Source of the DNA: SIG480 sp045636865
Lineage (GTDB): Bacteria > Bacillota > Clostridia > Oscillospirales > JAAYXM01
Reading direction: 5' to 3'
DNA: 49,239 nt
NCBI GenBank assembly: GCA_045636865.1
Contig: JAZTYJ010000014.1
Coordinates: 1-49,239 of the forward strand
In this document: one piece after another, positions 26,526 to 34,448 of the stretch
Position numbering within the stretch: the first letter of the stretch is position 1
How the letters are laid out: the number at the start of each line of letters is the position of its first letter
Translations under genes and position numbers: made by a program
Notes under the pieces: model-generated
Seen by the model: the letters and a program-made list of their open reading frames with translations, nothing else
Database searches by the model: none
Told to the model about the DNA's origin: nothing

Positions 26526-26644
26526 GAAGTAATAGTTAATAAGTAACAGTGAACAGGTTCGGTGTTTTCGCAGAGCGAAAACCATTTAAACCAATTTTTG
26601 CTTTGCAAAAATCACCTTACTTCTTCACTCTTCACTATTACTTC
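26526..26644. repeat. MITE-like inverted-repeat element in the dnaK-dnaJ spacer
   Basis: A 119-base segment is bounded by perfect 11-base inverted repeats, GAAGTAATAGT (26526-26536) and ACTATTACTTC (26634-26644). It contains two internal hairpins: GTTTTCGC with GCGAAAAC, and ATTTTTGC with GCAAAAAT. No coding potential is seen. It looks like a miniature non-autonomous element. Confidence 0.6.
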
Positions 26645-26652
26645 TTCGCTAA

Positions 26653-26679
26653 GAAATTGCCGCCGATGGCGGCAATTTC
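26653..26679. other. Perfect hairpin just after the dnaK stop codon
   Basis: GAAATTGCCGCC (26653-26664) pairs with GGCGGCAATTTC (26668-26679) around GAT. It begins 2 bases past the dnaK stop and has no T run, so it could stabilise or process the mRNA rather than end it. Confidence 0.6.
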
Positions 26680-26681
26680 AA

Positions 26682-28511
26682 TTAGTCTACCTGTGTGTAG
26701 TCAGCATCGACTACGTTGTCGTCAGCTCCTGCGCCGGCACCTGCATCAGCAGCACCGCCCGCTGCAGCCTGAGCTGCCTGTGCTTCCTTATAAAGCTTTT
26801 CGGAGATTTCGTAGAACTTCTTTGTGAGAGCTTCGGTCTGTGCCTTTATAGCCTCTGTGTCTGTTCCCTTCAGAACTTCCTTGAGCTTGTCAAGCTCTGC
26901 ATTGACTCCTGCCTTCTCCTCTTCAGAAACCTTGTCGCCAAGCTCTGAAAGTGTCTTTTCCGTCTGGTAAACAAGCTGGTCTGCAGAGTTGCGAACGTCT
27001 ACCTCTTCTTTTCTCTTCTTGTCTTCTTCAGCAAACTGCTCTGCTTCCTTGACAGCCTTGTCGATATCCTCCTGTGAGAGGTTTGAAGAAGATGTGATTG
27101 TGATGTTCTGCTCCTTGCCTGTGCCGAGGTCCTTTGCCTTTACGTTAACGATACCGTCAGCGTCGATGTCAAATGATACCTCAATCTGCGGAATACCGCG
27201 CGGTGCCGGAGCGATGCCGTCGAGGTGGAAGCGACCGAGAGTTTTGTTGTATGCCGCCATCTCGCGCTCACCCTGGAGAACGTGAACCTCAACTGATGTC
27301 TGGTTGTCTGCAGCAGTTGAGAAAACCTGGCTCTTGTTTGTCGGGATAGTTGTGTTGCGCTCAATAAGCTTTGTGAATACGCCGCCCATTGTCTCGATAC
27401 CGAGAGAAAGCGGAGTAACGTCGAGAAGGAGAATATCCTTAACGTCGCCGGCAAGAACGCCACCCTGGATAGCTGCGCCCATTGCTACGCACTCGTCGGG
27501 GTTGATGCCCTTGAACGGCTCTTTGCCCGTGTAGTTCTTAACTGCATCGAAAACTGCAGGGATTCTTGTTGAACCACCTACCAAGAGAACCTTTGAAAGG
27601 TCGCTCGGTGAAATGCCTGCGTCTGACATAGCCTGGCGAACGGGAACCATTGTGCTGTCAACGAGGTCTGATGTGAGCTCGTTGAACTTTGCGCGTGAGA
27701 GTGTAAGCTCGAGGTGCTTCGGGCCTGTTGCGTCAGCTGTGATGTACGGAAGGCTGATGTTTGTACTCATAACTCCCGAGAGCTCAATCTTTGCCTTTTC
27801 AGCAGCCTCGCGGATTCTCTGCATTGCCATCTTGTCTGCCTGGATGTCAACGCCTGTATCCTTCTTGAACTCGTCAACGATCCACTTTGCAACGCGGTTG
27901 TCAAAGTCGTCGCCGCCGAGACGGTTGTTACCTGCTGTTGCGAGAACTTCTACGACACCGTCACCGATTTCGAGAACAGATACGTCGAATGTACCGCCGC
28001 CGAGGTCGTAAATCATAATCTTCTGGTCTGCTTCTTTGTCAAGACCGTAAGCGAGTGCTGCAGCTGTCGGCTCGTTGACGATTCGGAGAACCTCAAGACC
28101 TGCAATCTTGCCTGCGTCCTTTGTTGCCTGGCGCTGGCTGTCTGTGAAGTATGCCGGAACCGTGATGACAGCCTGGGTTACCTTTGTTCCGAGGTAGCTT
28201 TCAGCATCTGTCTTGAGCTTTGCAAGGACCATTGCCGAAATCTCCTGCGGTGAGTATGACTTGTCGTCGATCTTAACCTTATAGTCCGAGCCCATCTCAC
28301 GCTTGATTGAAGAGATTGTGCGGTCGGGGTTTGTAACTGCCTGACGCTTTGCAACCTGACCTACAAGACGCTCGCCGTCCTTTGAGAAAGCAACGACAGA
28401 CGGTGTAGTTCTTGCGCCTTCTGCGTTGACGAGAACGGTCGGCTCGCCGCCTTCCATAACTGCAACACATGAGTTTGTTGTACCAAGGTCGATACCAATA
28501 ATCTTTGACAT
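26682..28511 (-). CDS. dnaK: Chaperone protein DnaK (Hsp70)
   Basis: The 609-residue protein starts at MSKIIGIDLGTTNS, behind GGAGG; the 5-residue upstream extension covers the ribosome site. All three Hsp70 signatures are present: IDLGTTNS, IYDLGGGTFDVSV and the later VLLVGGSTRIPAV. The substrate-binding domain begins at DVTPLSLGIETMGG, and the C-terminus is a lid with a Gly/Ala-rich tail ending in DADYTQVD. It folds and protects proteins using ATP with GrpE and DnaJ. Length is normal. Confidence 0.97.
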   Translation of the reverse strand: MSKIIGIDLGTTNSCVAVMEGGEPTVLVNAEGARTTPSVVAFSKDGERLVGQVAKRQAVTNPDRTISSIKREMGSDYKVKIDDKSYSPQEISAMVLAKLKTDAESYLGTKVTQAVITVPAYFTDSQRQATKDAGKIAGLEVLRIVNEPTAAALAYGLDKEADQKIMIYDLGGGTFDVSVLEIGDGVVEVLATAGNNRLGGDDFDNRVAKWIVDEFKKDTGVDIQADKMAMQRIREAAEKAKIELSGVMSTNISLPYITADATGPKHLELTLSRAKFNELTSDLVDSTMVPVRQAMSDAGISPSDLSKVLLVGGSTRIPAVFDAVKNYTGKEPFKGINPDECVAMGAAIQGGVLAGDVKDILLLDVTPLSLGIETMGGVFTKLIERNTTIPTNKSQVFSTAADNQTSVEVHVLQGEREMAAYNKTLGRFHLDGIAPAPRGIPQIEVSFDIDADGIVNVKAKDLGTGKEQNITITSSSNLSQEDIDKAVKEAEQFAEEDKKRKEEVDVRNSADQLVYQTEKTLSELGDKVSEEEKAGVNAELDKLKEVLKGTDTEAIKAQTEALTKKFYEISEKLYKEAQAAQAAAGGAADAGAGAGADDNVVDADYTQVD

Positions 28512-28526
28512 AATTTTTTCCTCCAT

Positions 28527-28725
28527 ATATATAATGTATATTTTTTACTTATCTTAAAAGCCTCGCAGAGTTCGCATCCGCAGATGTGAAAATTTCGATT
28601 TGTTTTTTTCGATGACATGCGCGTCGAAAATAACTCCTCTCGCTCCGCAAGCGTGCGAGCTTGCGAGTGCGCTGCAGCGGAGTGCAGCCTTCTCAAAAAA
28701 GTGTTTGCACTTTTTTGAAGTCAGT
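28527..28725. repeat. grpE-dnaK spacer with palindromic elements
   Basis: Almost 200 bases separate grpE and dnaK. They contain the stem TCAAAAAAGTG / CACTTTTTTGA (near 28692-28717), a GC-rich palindrome cluster (CGCAAGCGTGCGAGCTTGCG around 28647-28666), and a promoter-like AT-rich zone just before dnaK. No gene is seen. The stem could attenuate transcription between grpE and dnaK. Confidence 0.5.
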
Positions 28726-29259
28726 TTAGTTTGCGACTTTGACGATTGCGGGACGGATGACGCGATTTCCGAGCTTCATACCCTTCTGGAAAACCTCCGA
28801 AACGGTGTTCTCACCAAATTCTTCGTTTTCCTCGTGCATCACTGCGTTGTGGAAGTTCGGGTCAAACGCCTCACCCTGCGGATCAACCGTTTCGACCTTC
28901 AGCTTCTCAAGAGCCTTGCAAAGCTCCGAGAAAATAATCTCAACGCCTTTTTTATAGCTCTCGTCTGTCGACGGAGTTGCGATTGCGCGCTCCATATTGT
29001 CATAAACTTCTAAAAATGCCGCAACTGCTGCTGCCTGCGCATCGCCGAAAAGTGCTTCTTTTTCTCTTGCCGTGCGCTTGCGGAAGTTGTCATACTCTGC
29101 CGCAAGACGAAGGTATTTGTCGTTTGCCTCTTTGACTTCCGCCTTGAGAACATCGGTTTCGGAAACCTCAACCGCCTCTTCGGAAGCTTTGGCTTCGTTT
29201 ACCTCTGCCGCAGTTGACTCTGCCGGAGTTTCCTGTTTTGTCTTTTTCTTTTCTGCCAT
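28726..29259 (-). CDS. grpE: Nucleotide exchange factor GrpE
   Basis: The 177-residue protein has an acidic, Ala/Glu-rich N-terminal tail (1-50), a long coiled coil starting at LKAEVKEANDKYLRLAAEYDN (in parts), and a C-terminal beta domain with PQGEAFDPNFHNAVM and GMKLGNRVIRPAIVKV, the GrpE signature. It releases ADP from DnaK. It lies 36 bases after hrcA. Confidence 0.95.
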   Translation of the reverse strand: MAEKKKTKQETPAESTAAEVNEAKASEEAVEVSETDVLKAEVKEANDKYLRLAAEYDNFRKRTAREKEALFGDAQAAAVAAFLEVYDNMERAIATPSTDESYKKGVEIIFSELCKALEKLKVETVDPQGEAFDPNFHNAVMHEENEEFGENTVSEVFQKGMKLGNRVIRPAIVKVAN

Positions 29260-29295
29260 CTGCCTTGTTCCTCCTATGGTGATAACTCTGTTCTG

Positions 29296-30348
29296 TTATT
29301 CTGTAAAGAACGAATCGCGGAGCAGCTTGTTAAACCCGTCTATGAAATAGTTGAGCCTTGCCGCTACTTTTGCGTAATCCATTCGCCTCGGACCGACAAT
29401 TCCGATAACACCCTGTAATTTTTCGCCCAAATCATACGTTCCGTATACGATTCCTGCGTCTTTAAGCGGCTCGTCGCCGTTTTCCGTGCCAATCGAGAAG
29501 CGGATTTGTGCAGGGTTGTCGTCGTCTGCGAAGTGGCTTTTTGCGTGGCGGAGGATTCCCTGCTTGTCGGTGAGGTATGTGAGAAGCTCCTGCGCCTTTT
29601 CGGGATCGCGGTATTCGGGGTGGCTTAAAATTCTTGAGATACCGTCAAGGTAAACATCGCCGCCACGGTTTTCGTCAAGCACCTCGCCTGCGAAATCCGC
29701 AACCGACGAAACAAGCTCCGAAAGCTTTCCCGCCTCGCTTGCACATCTCTTTATGAGCGAGAGCGAAATCTCGTCGAGCGTTTTGCTCGTTAAGTTTTCG
29801 TTGAGCAAGCGGACTATTTGTGCAAGCTCCTCGTCGCTCGGCGCAGTTGCAAGACGGATTCTCTTGTTCCTGAGAAGTCCCGAGCTTGTAACGATAACTG
29901 CGATTGCCGTCTGCGGCTCAATGAGAAAGACGTCAAACTTCTTGACGGTCTCCGACGAGAGCGCGGGCATAAGAGTGTATGTCGTGTAGTTTGTGAGCTG
30001 TGAAACGAGCCTTCCAAATTCGCGGAGCATCCTCTCAAGCTCCTTCATCTGGGTGTTGAGCGCAGAGTTTATCGCCTCTGCCTCGTTTGGCGAGAGCGCG
30101 TAGTTCTGCATAAGCTCGTTAACATAAAGGCGGTATCCTGCCGTCGAGGGAACGCGCCCTGCAGAAACGTGGGGCTGCTCTAAAAAACCGAGCTCTTCAA
30201 GCTCTGACATCTCGTTTCGGATGGTTGCCGGGGAGATGTCGAGGCGGCTTCGCGCCGCGATGATTTTAGAACCGACAGGCTCTGCATTTTCGATATATTC
30301 ATCTACTATCGCCTTGAGTATTCGCTTTTTTCTGTCGCTGAGACTCAT
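29296..30348 (-). CDS. hrcA: Heat-inducible transcription repressor HrcA
   Basis: The 350-residue protein starts at MSLSDRKKRILKAIVDEY, behind GGAGGGGCAG. An N-terminal winged helix (1-70) contains SPATIRNEMSELEELGFLEQPHVSAGRVPS, quoted here as the well-known HrcA wing region (residues about 48-77). A GAF-like domain and a C-terminal dimerisation region follow. It binds CIRCE, which lies 24 bases upstream of its start, and so represses its own operon until heat or misfolded protein titrates it from GroE. Confidence 0.95.
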   Translation of the reverse strand: MSLSDRKKRILKAIVDEYIENAEPVGSKIIAARSRLDISPATIRNEMSELEELGFLEQPHVSAGRVPSTAGYRLYVNELMQNYALSPNEAEAINSALNTQMKELERMLREFGRLVSQLTNYTTYTLMPALSSETVKKFDVFLIEPQTAIAVIVTSSGLLRNKRIRLATAPSDEELAQIVRLLNENLTSKTLDEISLSLIKRCASEAGKLSELVSSVADFAGEVLDENRGGDVYLDGISRILSHPEYRDPEKAQELLTYLTDKQGILRHAKSHFADDDNPAQIRFSIGTENGDEPLKDAGIVYGTYDLGEKLQGVIGIVGPRRMDYAKVAARLNYFIDGFNKLLRDSFFTE

Positions 30349-30371
30349 ACCTGCCCCTCCCAAAGTTTCAT

Positions 30372-30398
30372 TTAGCACTCTAAACCCCCGAGTGCTAA
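30372..30398. promoter_or_regulatory. CIRCE operator
   Basis: The sequence is the exact CIRCE consensus, TTAGCACTC-N9-GAGTGCTAA. It overlaps the likely transcription start of the heat-shock operon and is the HrcA binding site. Confidence 0.97.
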
Positions 30399-30403
30399 TT
30401 TAT

Positions 30404-30431
30404 ATTTTACTCATTTTTCTTTTGTTGTCAA
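30404..30431 (-). promoter_or_regulatory. Promoter of the hrcA operon
   Basis: On the minus strand TTGACA (30426-30431) is followed after 16 bases by TAAAAT (30404-30409), directly upstream of CIRCE. Confidence 0.85.
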
Positions 30432-30639
30432 TACTTTTTTCTGAAAATGTAACAGTTAATTAATAAAAATCATTAAAATTTTGCCCTTTTTTGCTCAAAA
30501 AATGTCGTTTTGAAAATGGCGGTTGAGGAAATTTTCGGATAAGTTTTAGCACTCTGCATAGTCGGTTGTCAACAAAATGCAGTCGGTCGGGCATAATTTG
30601 GTGGCGGTGGTGATGAATTTTCTGCAAAAACGGCATTTT

Positions 30640-30880
30640 TTGAAAAGCAGAACCAAACAAGAGCATTTGCCTCCTTTTCCCCCGACAGGACTTCCACCTC
30701 ATCCACCGCAAGCGGTCCCCCTGTCTCGCTGCGGCTCAGGCACGGCTCGGCTCTGACAGTCCACCGGACTGTCATTCACTTCCTCGCCGACATTCGCCCT
30801 TATGGGCTCACTACCTCAAGGGGAAGGCTTCCTCAAGCCATTGTTGAATAAAGATGCGTTTTTATATTGGTAAAAACGCA
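30640..30880. repeat. Degenerate palindromic repeat block
   Basis: The gene-free interval 30432-31079 contains no convincing ORF. Its first 200 bases are AT-rich and plain. From about 30660 it holds CTTCCACCTCATCCACCGC, GACAGTCC-ACC-GGACTGTC (near 30757-30775), and CTCAAGGGGAAGGCTTCC. These resemble the broken arms of a longer inverted repeat. GCGTTTTTA/TAAAAACGC (30856-30864 with 30871-30879) forms another stem. Confidence 0.5.
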
Positions 30881-30913
30881 CCTCTATTTTCGTAGCGTAT
30901 CTTTTTCAAGAAC

Positions 30914-30988
30914 TATGGGAATTTGTGTGACAACAATCGGAGTTGTGCGTTTTTCGGCGCGTGGCTTCGGACATGCGCTTTTTTATTT
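30914..30988 (+). repeat. Copy 1 of a conserved structured element
   Basis: About 75 bases match 44113-44189 closely: TTTGTGTG, then AACAA, GGAGTTG, GCGTTTTT, and a stem GCGCGTG / CATGCGC with a TTCGG-type loop followed by TTTTTTATTT. The 3' half is an intrinsic terminator. No ORF follows this copy. CATAGTT and CACACAAA downstream can pair with AACTATG and TTTGTGTG upstream. Confidence 0.65.
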
Positions 30989-31021
30989 CAGGCATAGTTC
31001 CTCTTGTCGCCACACAAAGCA

Positions 31022-31062
31022 AAGAAACCACGGCTGTTTTTTTCGTACAGCCGTGGTTTCTT
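31022..31062 (-). terminator. Terminator of degV
   Basis: AAGAAACCACGGCTGT pairs with ACAGCCGTGGTTTCTT (arms within 31022-31062) around a T-rich loop, 18 bases beyond the degV stop. Confidence 0.88.
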
Positions 31063-31079
31063 CATATTATATATAATCA

Positions 31080-31943
31080 TTATCTCTTTGTTCCCTCAAA
31101 GAAAACCGCGAGTGTGCCGGGGCCTGCGTGGAGACCGATTACGGGGCCGATGTCGGTAATAATTGTTACCCTTGCGCCAAAGCGAGCTTCAAGCTCTGCC
31201 TTTACATACTCCGCATCGTCCATGCAATCTGCCTGGCTGATGTATACCTCACCCGTCTTATCAGATGCAAGCTCGTCATACTTATCAATGAAAGCATTGA
31301 GCGCCGCACGTCTTCCGCGGACTTTCTGCATATTTATGAGATGACCTTCATCGTCAACGTGAAGAACCGGCTTTATGTTGAGAACTCCGCCGACAAACGC
31401 AGATGCCGCAGAAACTCTTCCGCCTGCCTTTAAGTACTTAAGGTCATCAACCGTGAACCAATGGCAGAGACCGGGGCGCTTTTCCATAATATAACGCGCA
31501 GTTTCCTCAAGGCTTGCGCCCTCCGCCTTTTTGTCAACTGCAAGCTTAAGAAGAAGCCCCTGACCTGCAGATGCGCAGAGCGAGTCAATCGCGATTACGC
31601 GGTTTTCGGGATATTCCTCCAAAAGCTCCTCTGCCGCGAGTCGCGCAGAGTTATAAGTTCCGCTGATGCCCGATGAAAGTCCGATATAGAGAACGTCAAC
31701 ACCGTTTGAAAGCTCCTTGCAGAAAGCCTCCTTGAAAGTTTCCATATTTACGGCAGATGTTTTTCCCATCGTTCCGCTTCTCATCTTGTCGTAAATTTCC
31801 TTCGGCGAAATCATACTGTTGAGATATACCTCGTCGCTTCCGTTGAACTGGAACGAAAGCTCCAAAAGTCCGACTCCCCACGAATCGAGAATCTCTTTTG
31901 AGAGGTCGCACGCCGAGTCGGTATAAATAACAAACTTGCTCAT
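31080..31943 (-). CDS. DegV-family fatty-acid-binding protein
   Basis: The 287-residue protein has the DegV N-terminus FVIYTDSACDLSKEI, the lipid-contact motif KTSAVN (near 79), LSSGISGTYNSA and GGRVSAASAF near residue 173. DegV proteins bind a fatty acid; some (FakB) present it to the kinase FakA for phosphorylation and lipid synthesis. No fakA is in the window. The C-terminus includes GPVIGLHAGPGTLAVFF, standard for the family. Confidence 0.92.
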   Translation of the reverse strand: MSKFVIYTDSACDLSKEILDSWGVGLLELSFQFNGSDEVYLNSMISPKEIYDKMRSGTMGKTSAVNMETFKEAFCKELSNGVDVLYIGLSSGISGTYNSARLAAEELLEEYPENRVIAIDSLCASAGQGLLLKLAVDKKAEGASLEETARYIMEKRPGLCHWFTVDDLKYLKAGGRVSAASAFVGGVLNIKPVLHVDDEGHLINMQKVRGRRAALNAFIDKYDELASDKTGEVYISQADCMDDAEYVKAELEARFGARVTIITDIGPVIGLHAGPGTLAVFFEGTKR

Positions 31944-32104
31944 TCTATTTTTCCTCCGTTTACTTTTCTGCTATCATTCTACCCTTAATCCCTCCGTTAT
32001 TCAACCTACTCGGACGTTTTTCTTCTCTTCTGCCGCGAAAGATGCCCGTAGAAGACGCAAAAAGCCACTCTCCCCGCAGTAGAATTTACAAAAAAGACGT
32101 TGTT

Positions 32105-32133
32105 TTGACAGAAAAAATGTGGTAAAATATATC
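32105..32133 (+). promoter_or_regulatory. Promoter of the HTH membrane protein gene
   Basis: TTGACA (32105-32110) and TATATC (32128-32133) are 17 bases apart; TTGTTT with TAAAAT five bases upstream is an overlapping alternative. Confidence 0.6.
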
Positions 32134-32165
32134 TGTAAGTAAAAATTTTGACAAAGGAGCAGAAA

Positions 32166-32768
32166 ATGGAAGACTTAAAGCTCATCGTTGCCAAAAACAT
32201 CTCTACCCTCAGGAGAGCGCGTCAGATGACTCAATTTGAGCTTGCCGAGGCTCTTAACTATTCAGACAAGGCAGTTTCAAAATGGGAAAGAGGAGAATCC
32301 ATCCCCGACGTTTTTGTCTTAAAGCAGATTTCGGAGATTTTTTCCGTCTCGGTTGACTATCTCCTTGAAGCCGAGCACCCAAAAAAGAAAAGCTTTGGCG
32401 AGAATTTCCGAATAAGGATGAAGAACCACAGCTTTATCACGGGTATGTCGATAATGCTTGTGTGGCTTGTTGCCCTCTTTGCGTTCATAATCGGAGATTT
32501 TTACCGCGACTATACCTCCGCAAAGCATTGGATAGCTTTCCTTTATGCCGTGCCGATAACCTTTATTGTCTGGCTGGTTTTCAATTCAGTCTGGTTTAAC
32601 CGCCGCCGGAATTTCTTTATAATTTCGTGTCTCATGTGGTCAACTCTCGCATCAATCTACATAACGCTACTCGTTTTCTTCGACATAAACGTGCGCCTGT
32701 TTCTGACTCTCGGCCTTCCCGGTCAGCTGATCATCATTATGTGGTCAAGGATTCAAAGAAAGAAGTAA
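32166..32768 (+). CDS. XRE-type regulator with C-terminal membrane helices
   Basis: The 200-residue protein starts at MEDLKLIVAKN, 6 bases after AAAGGAG; the upstream TTG in frame precedes the ribosome site. Residues 8-62 form an HTH of the Bacillus XRE type (MTQFELAEALNYSDKAVSKWERG). Residues 85-195 contain three or four hydrophobic helices. Such membrane-tethered HTH proteins are common in Firmicutes, but the signal and targets are unknown. It stands alone, with its own promoter and terminator. Confidence 0.82.
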   Translation: MEDLKLIVAKNISTLRRARQMTQFELAEALNYSDKAVSKWERGESIPDVFVLKQISEIFSVSVDYLLEAEHPKKKSFGENFRIRMKNHSFITGMSIMLVWLVALFAFIIGDFYRDYTSAKHWIAFLYAVPITFIVWLVFNSVWFNRRRNFFIISCLMWSTLASIYITLLVFFDINVRLFLTLGLPGQLIIIMWSRIQRKK

Positions 32769-32773
32769 ATACG

Positions 32774-32813
32774 ACAAACCCACCCCAAAACGAAGTCGTT
32801 TCAGGGTGGGTTT
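32774..32813 (+). terminator. Intrinsic terminator
   Basis: AAACCCACCC (32774-32783) pairs with GGGTGGGTTT (32802-32811), with an inner AACGA/TCGTT stem and a T run. Confidence 0.9.
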
Positions 32814-32871
32814 TTGATATTGGACGAAAAAAGTTGAACTTTGTTTTTTCTTCTTTAAGCCGCTTTTCTTC

Positions 32872-32962
32872 GGGCGATTCATGAATCGCCCCTACAAATA
32901 TTTTATTATTGCAGGGACAATCATAAATATCCCGCGGGATGATGCCCACATCATCCCCTACA
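32872..32962. repeat. Two REP-like palindromes with a shared CCCTACAA flank
   Basis: GGGCGATTCATGAATCGCCC (32872-32891) is a perfect palindrome followed by CTACAA. GGGATGATG-CCCA-CATCATCCC (about 32936-32957) is followed by CTACAA too. The stems differ but the flank is the same, as in a dispersed repeat family. The second overlaps the end of the GNAT gene. Confidence 0.65.
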
Positions 32963-33496
32963 ACCAAATTCGCCTTTTAATACTTCCATTTCAAAATACA
33001 CCGTGTCGATGTTTTCGCCGCGGTCATTTTTTATGCGGTGATACTCCGAAAAGCCGAGAGCATCCAGAATTCTTATATGCGCCGCGTTTTCTGACCACGT
33101 TCTCGTAAAAATTGACCTTTCGGGAAATTCCTCTGCGAGAGCTTTATACATTTTCTTTGTGAGCGACTTTCCTCTCGCCGCGGGAGATACTATGATTGTT
33201 GAAACGTAGACATTCGGGCTTTTTTTCACAACGCCGTTTTCAAAACCCTCTATAAACGACATAAATCCGAGCAGTGTCTCTCCCTCGACCGTCGCGAGGA
33301 TTTTCTGTTTTATAAGTGACGAAAAGTAACCATAAACTCCGTCTTCTGCCGCTTTTGCACCTGAAAGAGACTTCTGCGTGGTCGACGCGCGCCGAGACAA
33401 CGGCGGAACAAATTCAGAATCAGAAGCTTTTAACATATCGAGGATCGCATCTGCGAATTTTTCTTTTTCAGCTTCCGTCAGGAGTGTAATTTCCAT
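32951..33496 (-). CDS. GNAT-family N-acetyltransferase
   Basis: The 181-residue protein shows the GNAT core: strand VYVSTIIVSPAARGKSLTKKMY with the acetyl-CoA loop, and the late NAAHIRILDALGFSEYHR motif. The first 60 residues carry an extra helical segment. The C-terminus (KGEFGCRG) and stop codon are written by a REP-like repeat. It starts 13 bases after the S24 repressor gene and is likely co-transcribed with it. Substrate is unknown. Confidence 0.8.
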   Translation of the reverse strand: MEITLLTEAEKEKFADAILDMLKASDSEFVPPLSRRASTTQKSLSGAKAAEDGVYGYFSSLIKQKILATVEGETLLGFMSFIEGFENGVVKKSPNVYVSTIIVSPAARGKSLTKKMYKALAEEFPERSIFTRTWSENAAHIRILDALGFSEYHRIKNDRGENIDTVYFEMEVLKGEFGCRG

Positions 33497-33509
33497 ATGC
33501 TTTTACCTC

Positions 33510-34106
33510 CTAAAACCGCGCACGAAGCTCGCACACACGCCCGAGCACGTCGATTTTCGTGTCGTTAAGCTTATCTTCCGTAAATACCATCGGCGGGTAC
33601 TGCGGATTTATCGACACGAGGCGGATTCCGTCGTCCGTGCGGTAGAACTTTTTGCACGTTGCCTCCTCTTCTCCTATGAGGACTATCGCTATCTCGCCGT
33701 TTTCAACGCACGGCTGGCGGCGGACGATGACAGTATCCCCCTCCTCAAAGCGCGGCTCCATGCTGTTACCCTTTATCTGAAGAGCAAAGAACTCGCCCGA
33801 AGAAGACAGCTCGTCTGACACTTCAACGTAGCCTATTATGTCTTCGCTTGCGTATATCGGTGGCCCTGCCGCAACGCGCCCAAGCACGGGCACCTTTGTG
33901 ACAGGTGCAGCTTCACCGCGGAGAGCATCTGTGCTCACCCCGAAAAAGTCGGCAATACGGAGAAGAGTTTCGTATGTCGGGCTGTTTTTCCCCGACTCCC
34001 ACATCGCAACGGTTGACTGACGGACTCCAAGCTCACGCCCGAACGCCGTCTGCGAAATTCCGCGCGCCTCTCTCTGTTTCTTTATTTCGTTTCCTATCAT
34101 ATCCAC
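33510..34106 (-). CDS. LexA-like self-cleaving repressor (XRE HTH + S24 peptidase)
   Basis: The 198-residue protein (GTG 34106; ATG 34100 is equally possible) has an N-terminal HTH (6-60: ISQTAFGRELGVRQSTVAMWESG) and a C-terminal S24 peptidase domain. The bait Ala80-Gly81 lies in VAAGPP; Ser115 in GNSMEP and the Lys152/153 of TCKKFY form the dyad. The order matches phage CI-type and LexA-like repressors that cleave themselves on RecA filaments. It faces a three-gene operon, and matching inverted repeats lie at both promoters. The DNA site is unlike the Gram-positive LexA box, so it is not the SOS LexA itself. Confidence 0.88.
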   Translation of the reverse strand: MDMIGNEIKKQREARGISQTAFGRELGVRQSTVAMWESGKNSPTYETLLRIADFFGVSTDALRGEAAPVTKVPVLGRVAAGPPIYASEDIIGYVEVSDELSSSGEFFALQIKGNSMEPRFEEGDTVIVRRQPCVENGEIAIVLIGEEEATCKKFYRTDDGIRLVSINPQYPPMVFTEDKLNDTKIDVLGRVCELRARF

Positions 34107-34272
34107 ACATCTCCTATAAATGCTTTACATTCCGATACGCCTCGCGGATGCAAAAACTCAATCTGATTAAGAATTTATTTCTCGTTGTTTTGTATATAGG
34201 TCAAAACCGGAATTATTTTTGCAATGGCAATTGCACACCAAGTGATAACGTTCAATTCTCTCATCCACCTTG

Positions 34273-34301
34273 AGTATATCATTTATTATGATATTTTTCA
34301 A
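34273..34301 (-). promoter_or_regulatory. Repressor promoter with operator in its spacer
   Basis: On the minus strand TTGAAA (34296-34301) and TATACT (34273-34278) are 17 bases apart. The inverted repeat ATATCAT-N5-ATGATAT (34276-34294) fills the spacer, so a bound repressor would block polymerase. This predicts autorepression of the S24 gene. Confidence 0.75.
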
Positions 34302-34342
34302 GCGTTTTCCGCATTTTGTCGAAAAATCACTCATTTTAAATG

Positions 34343-34387
34343 TTGACAGAAATTCGATTCGGTGGTACTATATCATTACAAATGATA
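34343..34387 (+). promoter_or_regulatory. Divergent operon promoter with matching operator
   Basis: TTGACA (34343-34348) and TACTAT (34366-34371) are 17 bases apart. TATCATT-ACA-AATGATA (34371-34387) overlaps the start site. Its core ATCAT-N5-ATGAT is the same as the operator at 34276-34294. The gene-free interval 34107-34448 otherwise shows only AT-rich leaders. Confidence 0.75.
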
Positions 34388-34448
34388 ACCCGACAAGTTG
34401 CGACTTAATAATTTCGGTTATTACATTATTTGAGGAGGCGAAAATTTT

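Noticed and set aside
30460..30775. Short leftward frames in the repeat block
   Set aside because: They are overlapping frames in palindromic sequence without ribosome sites or motifs.
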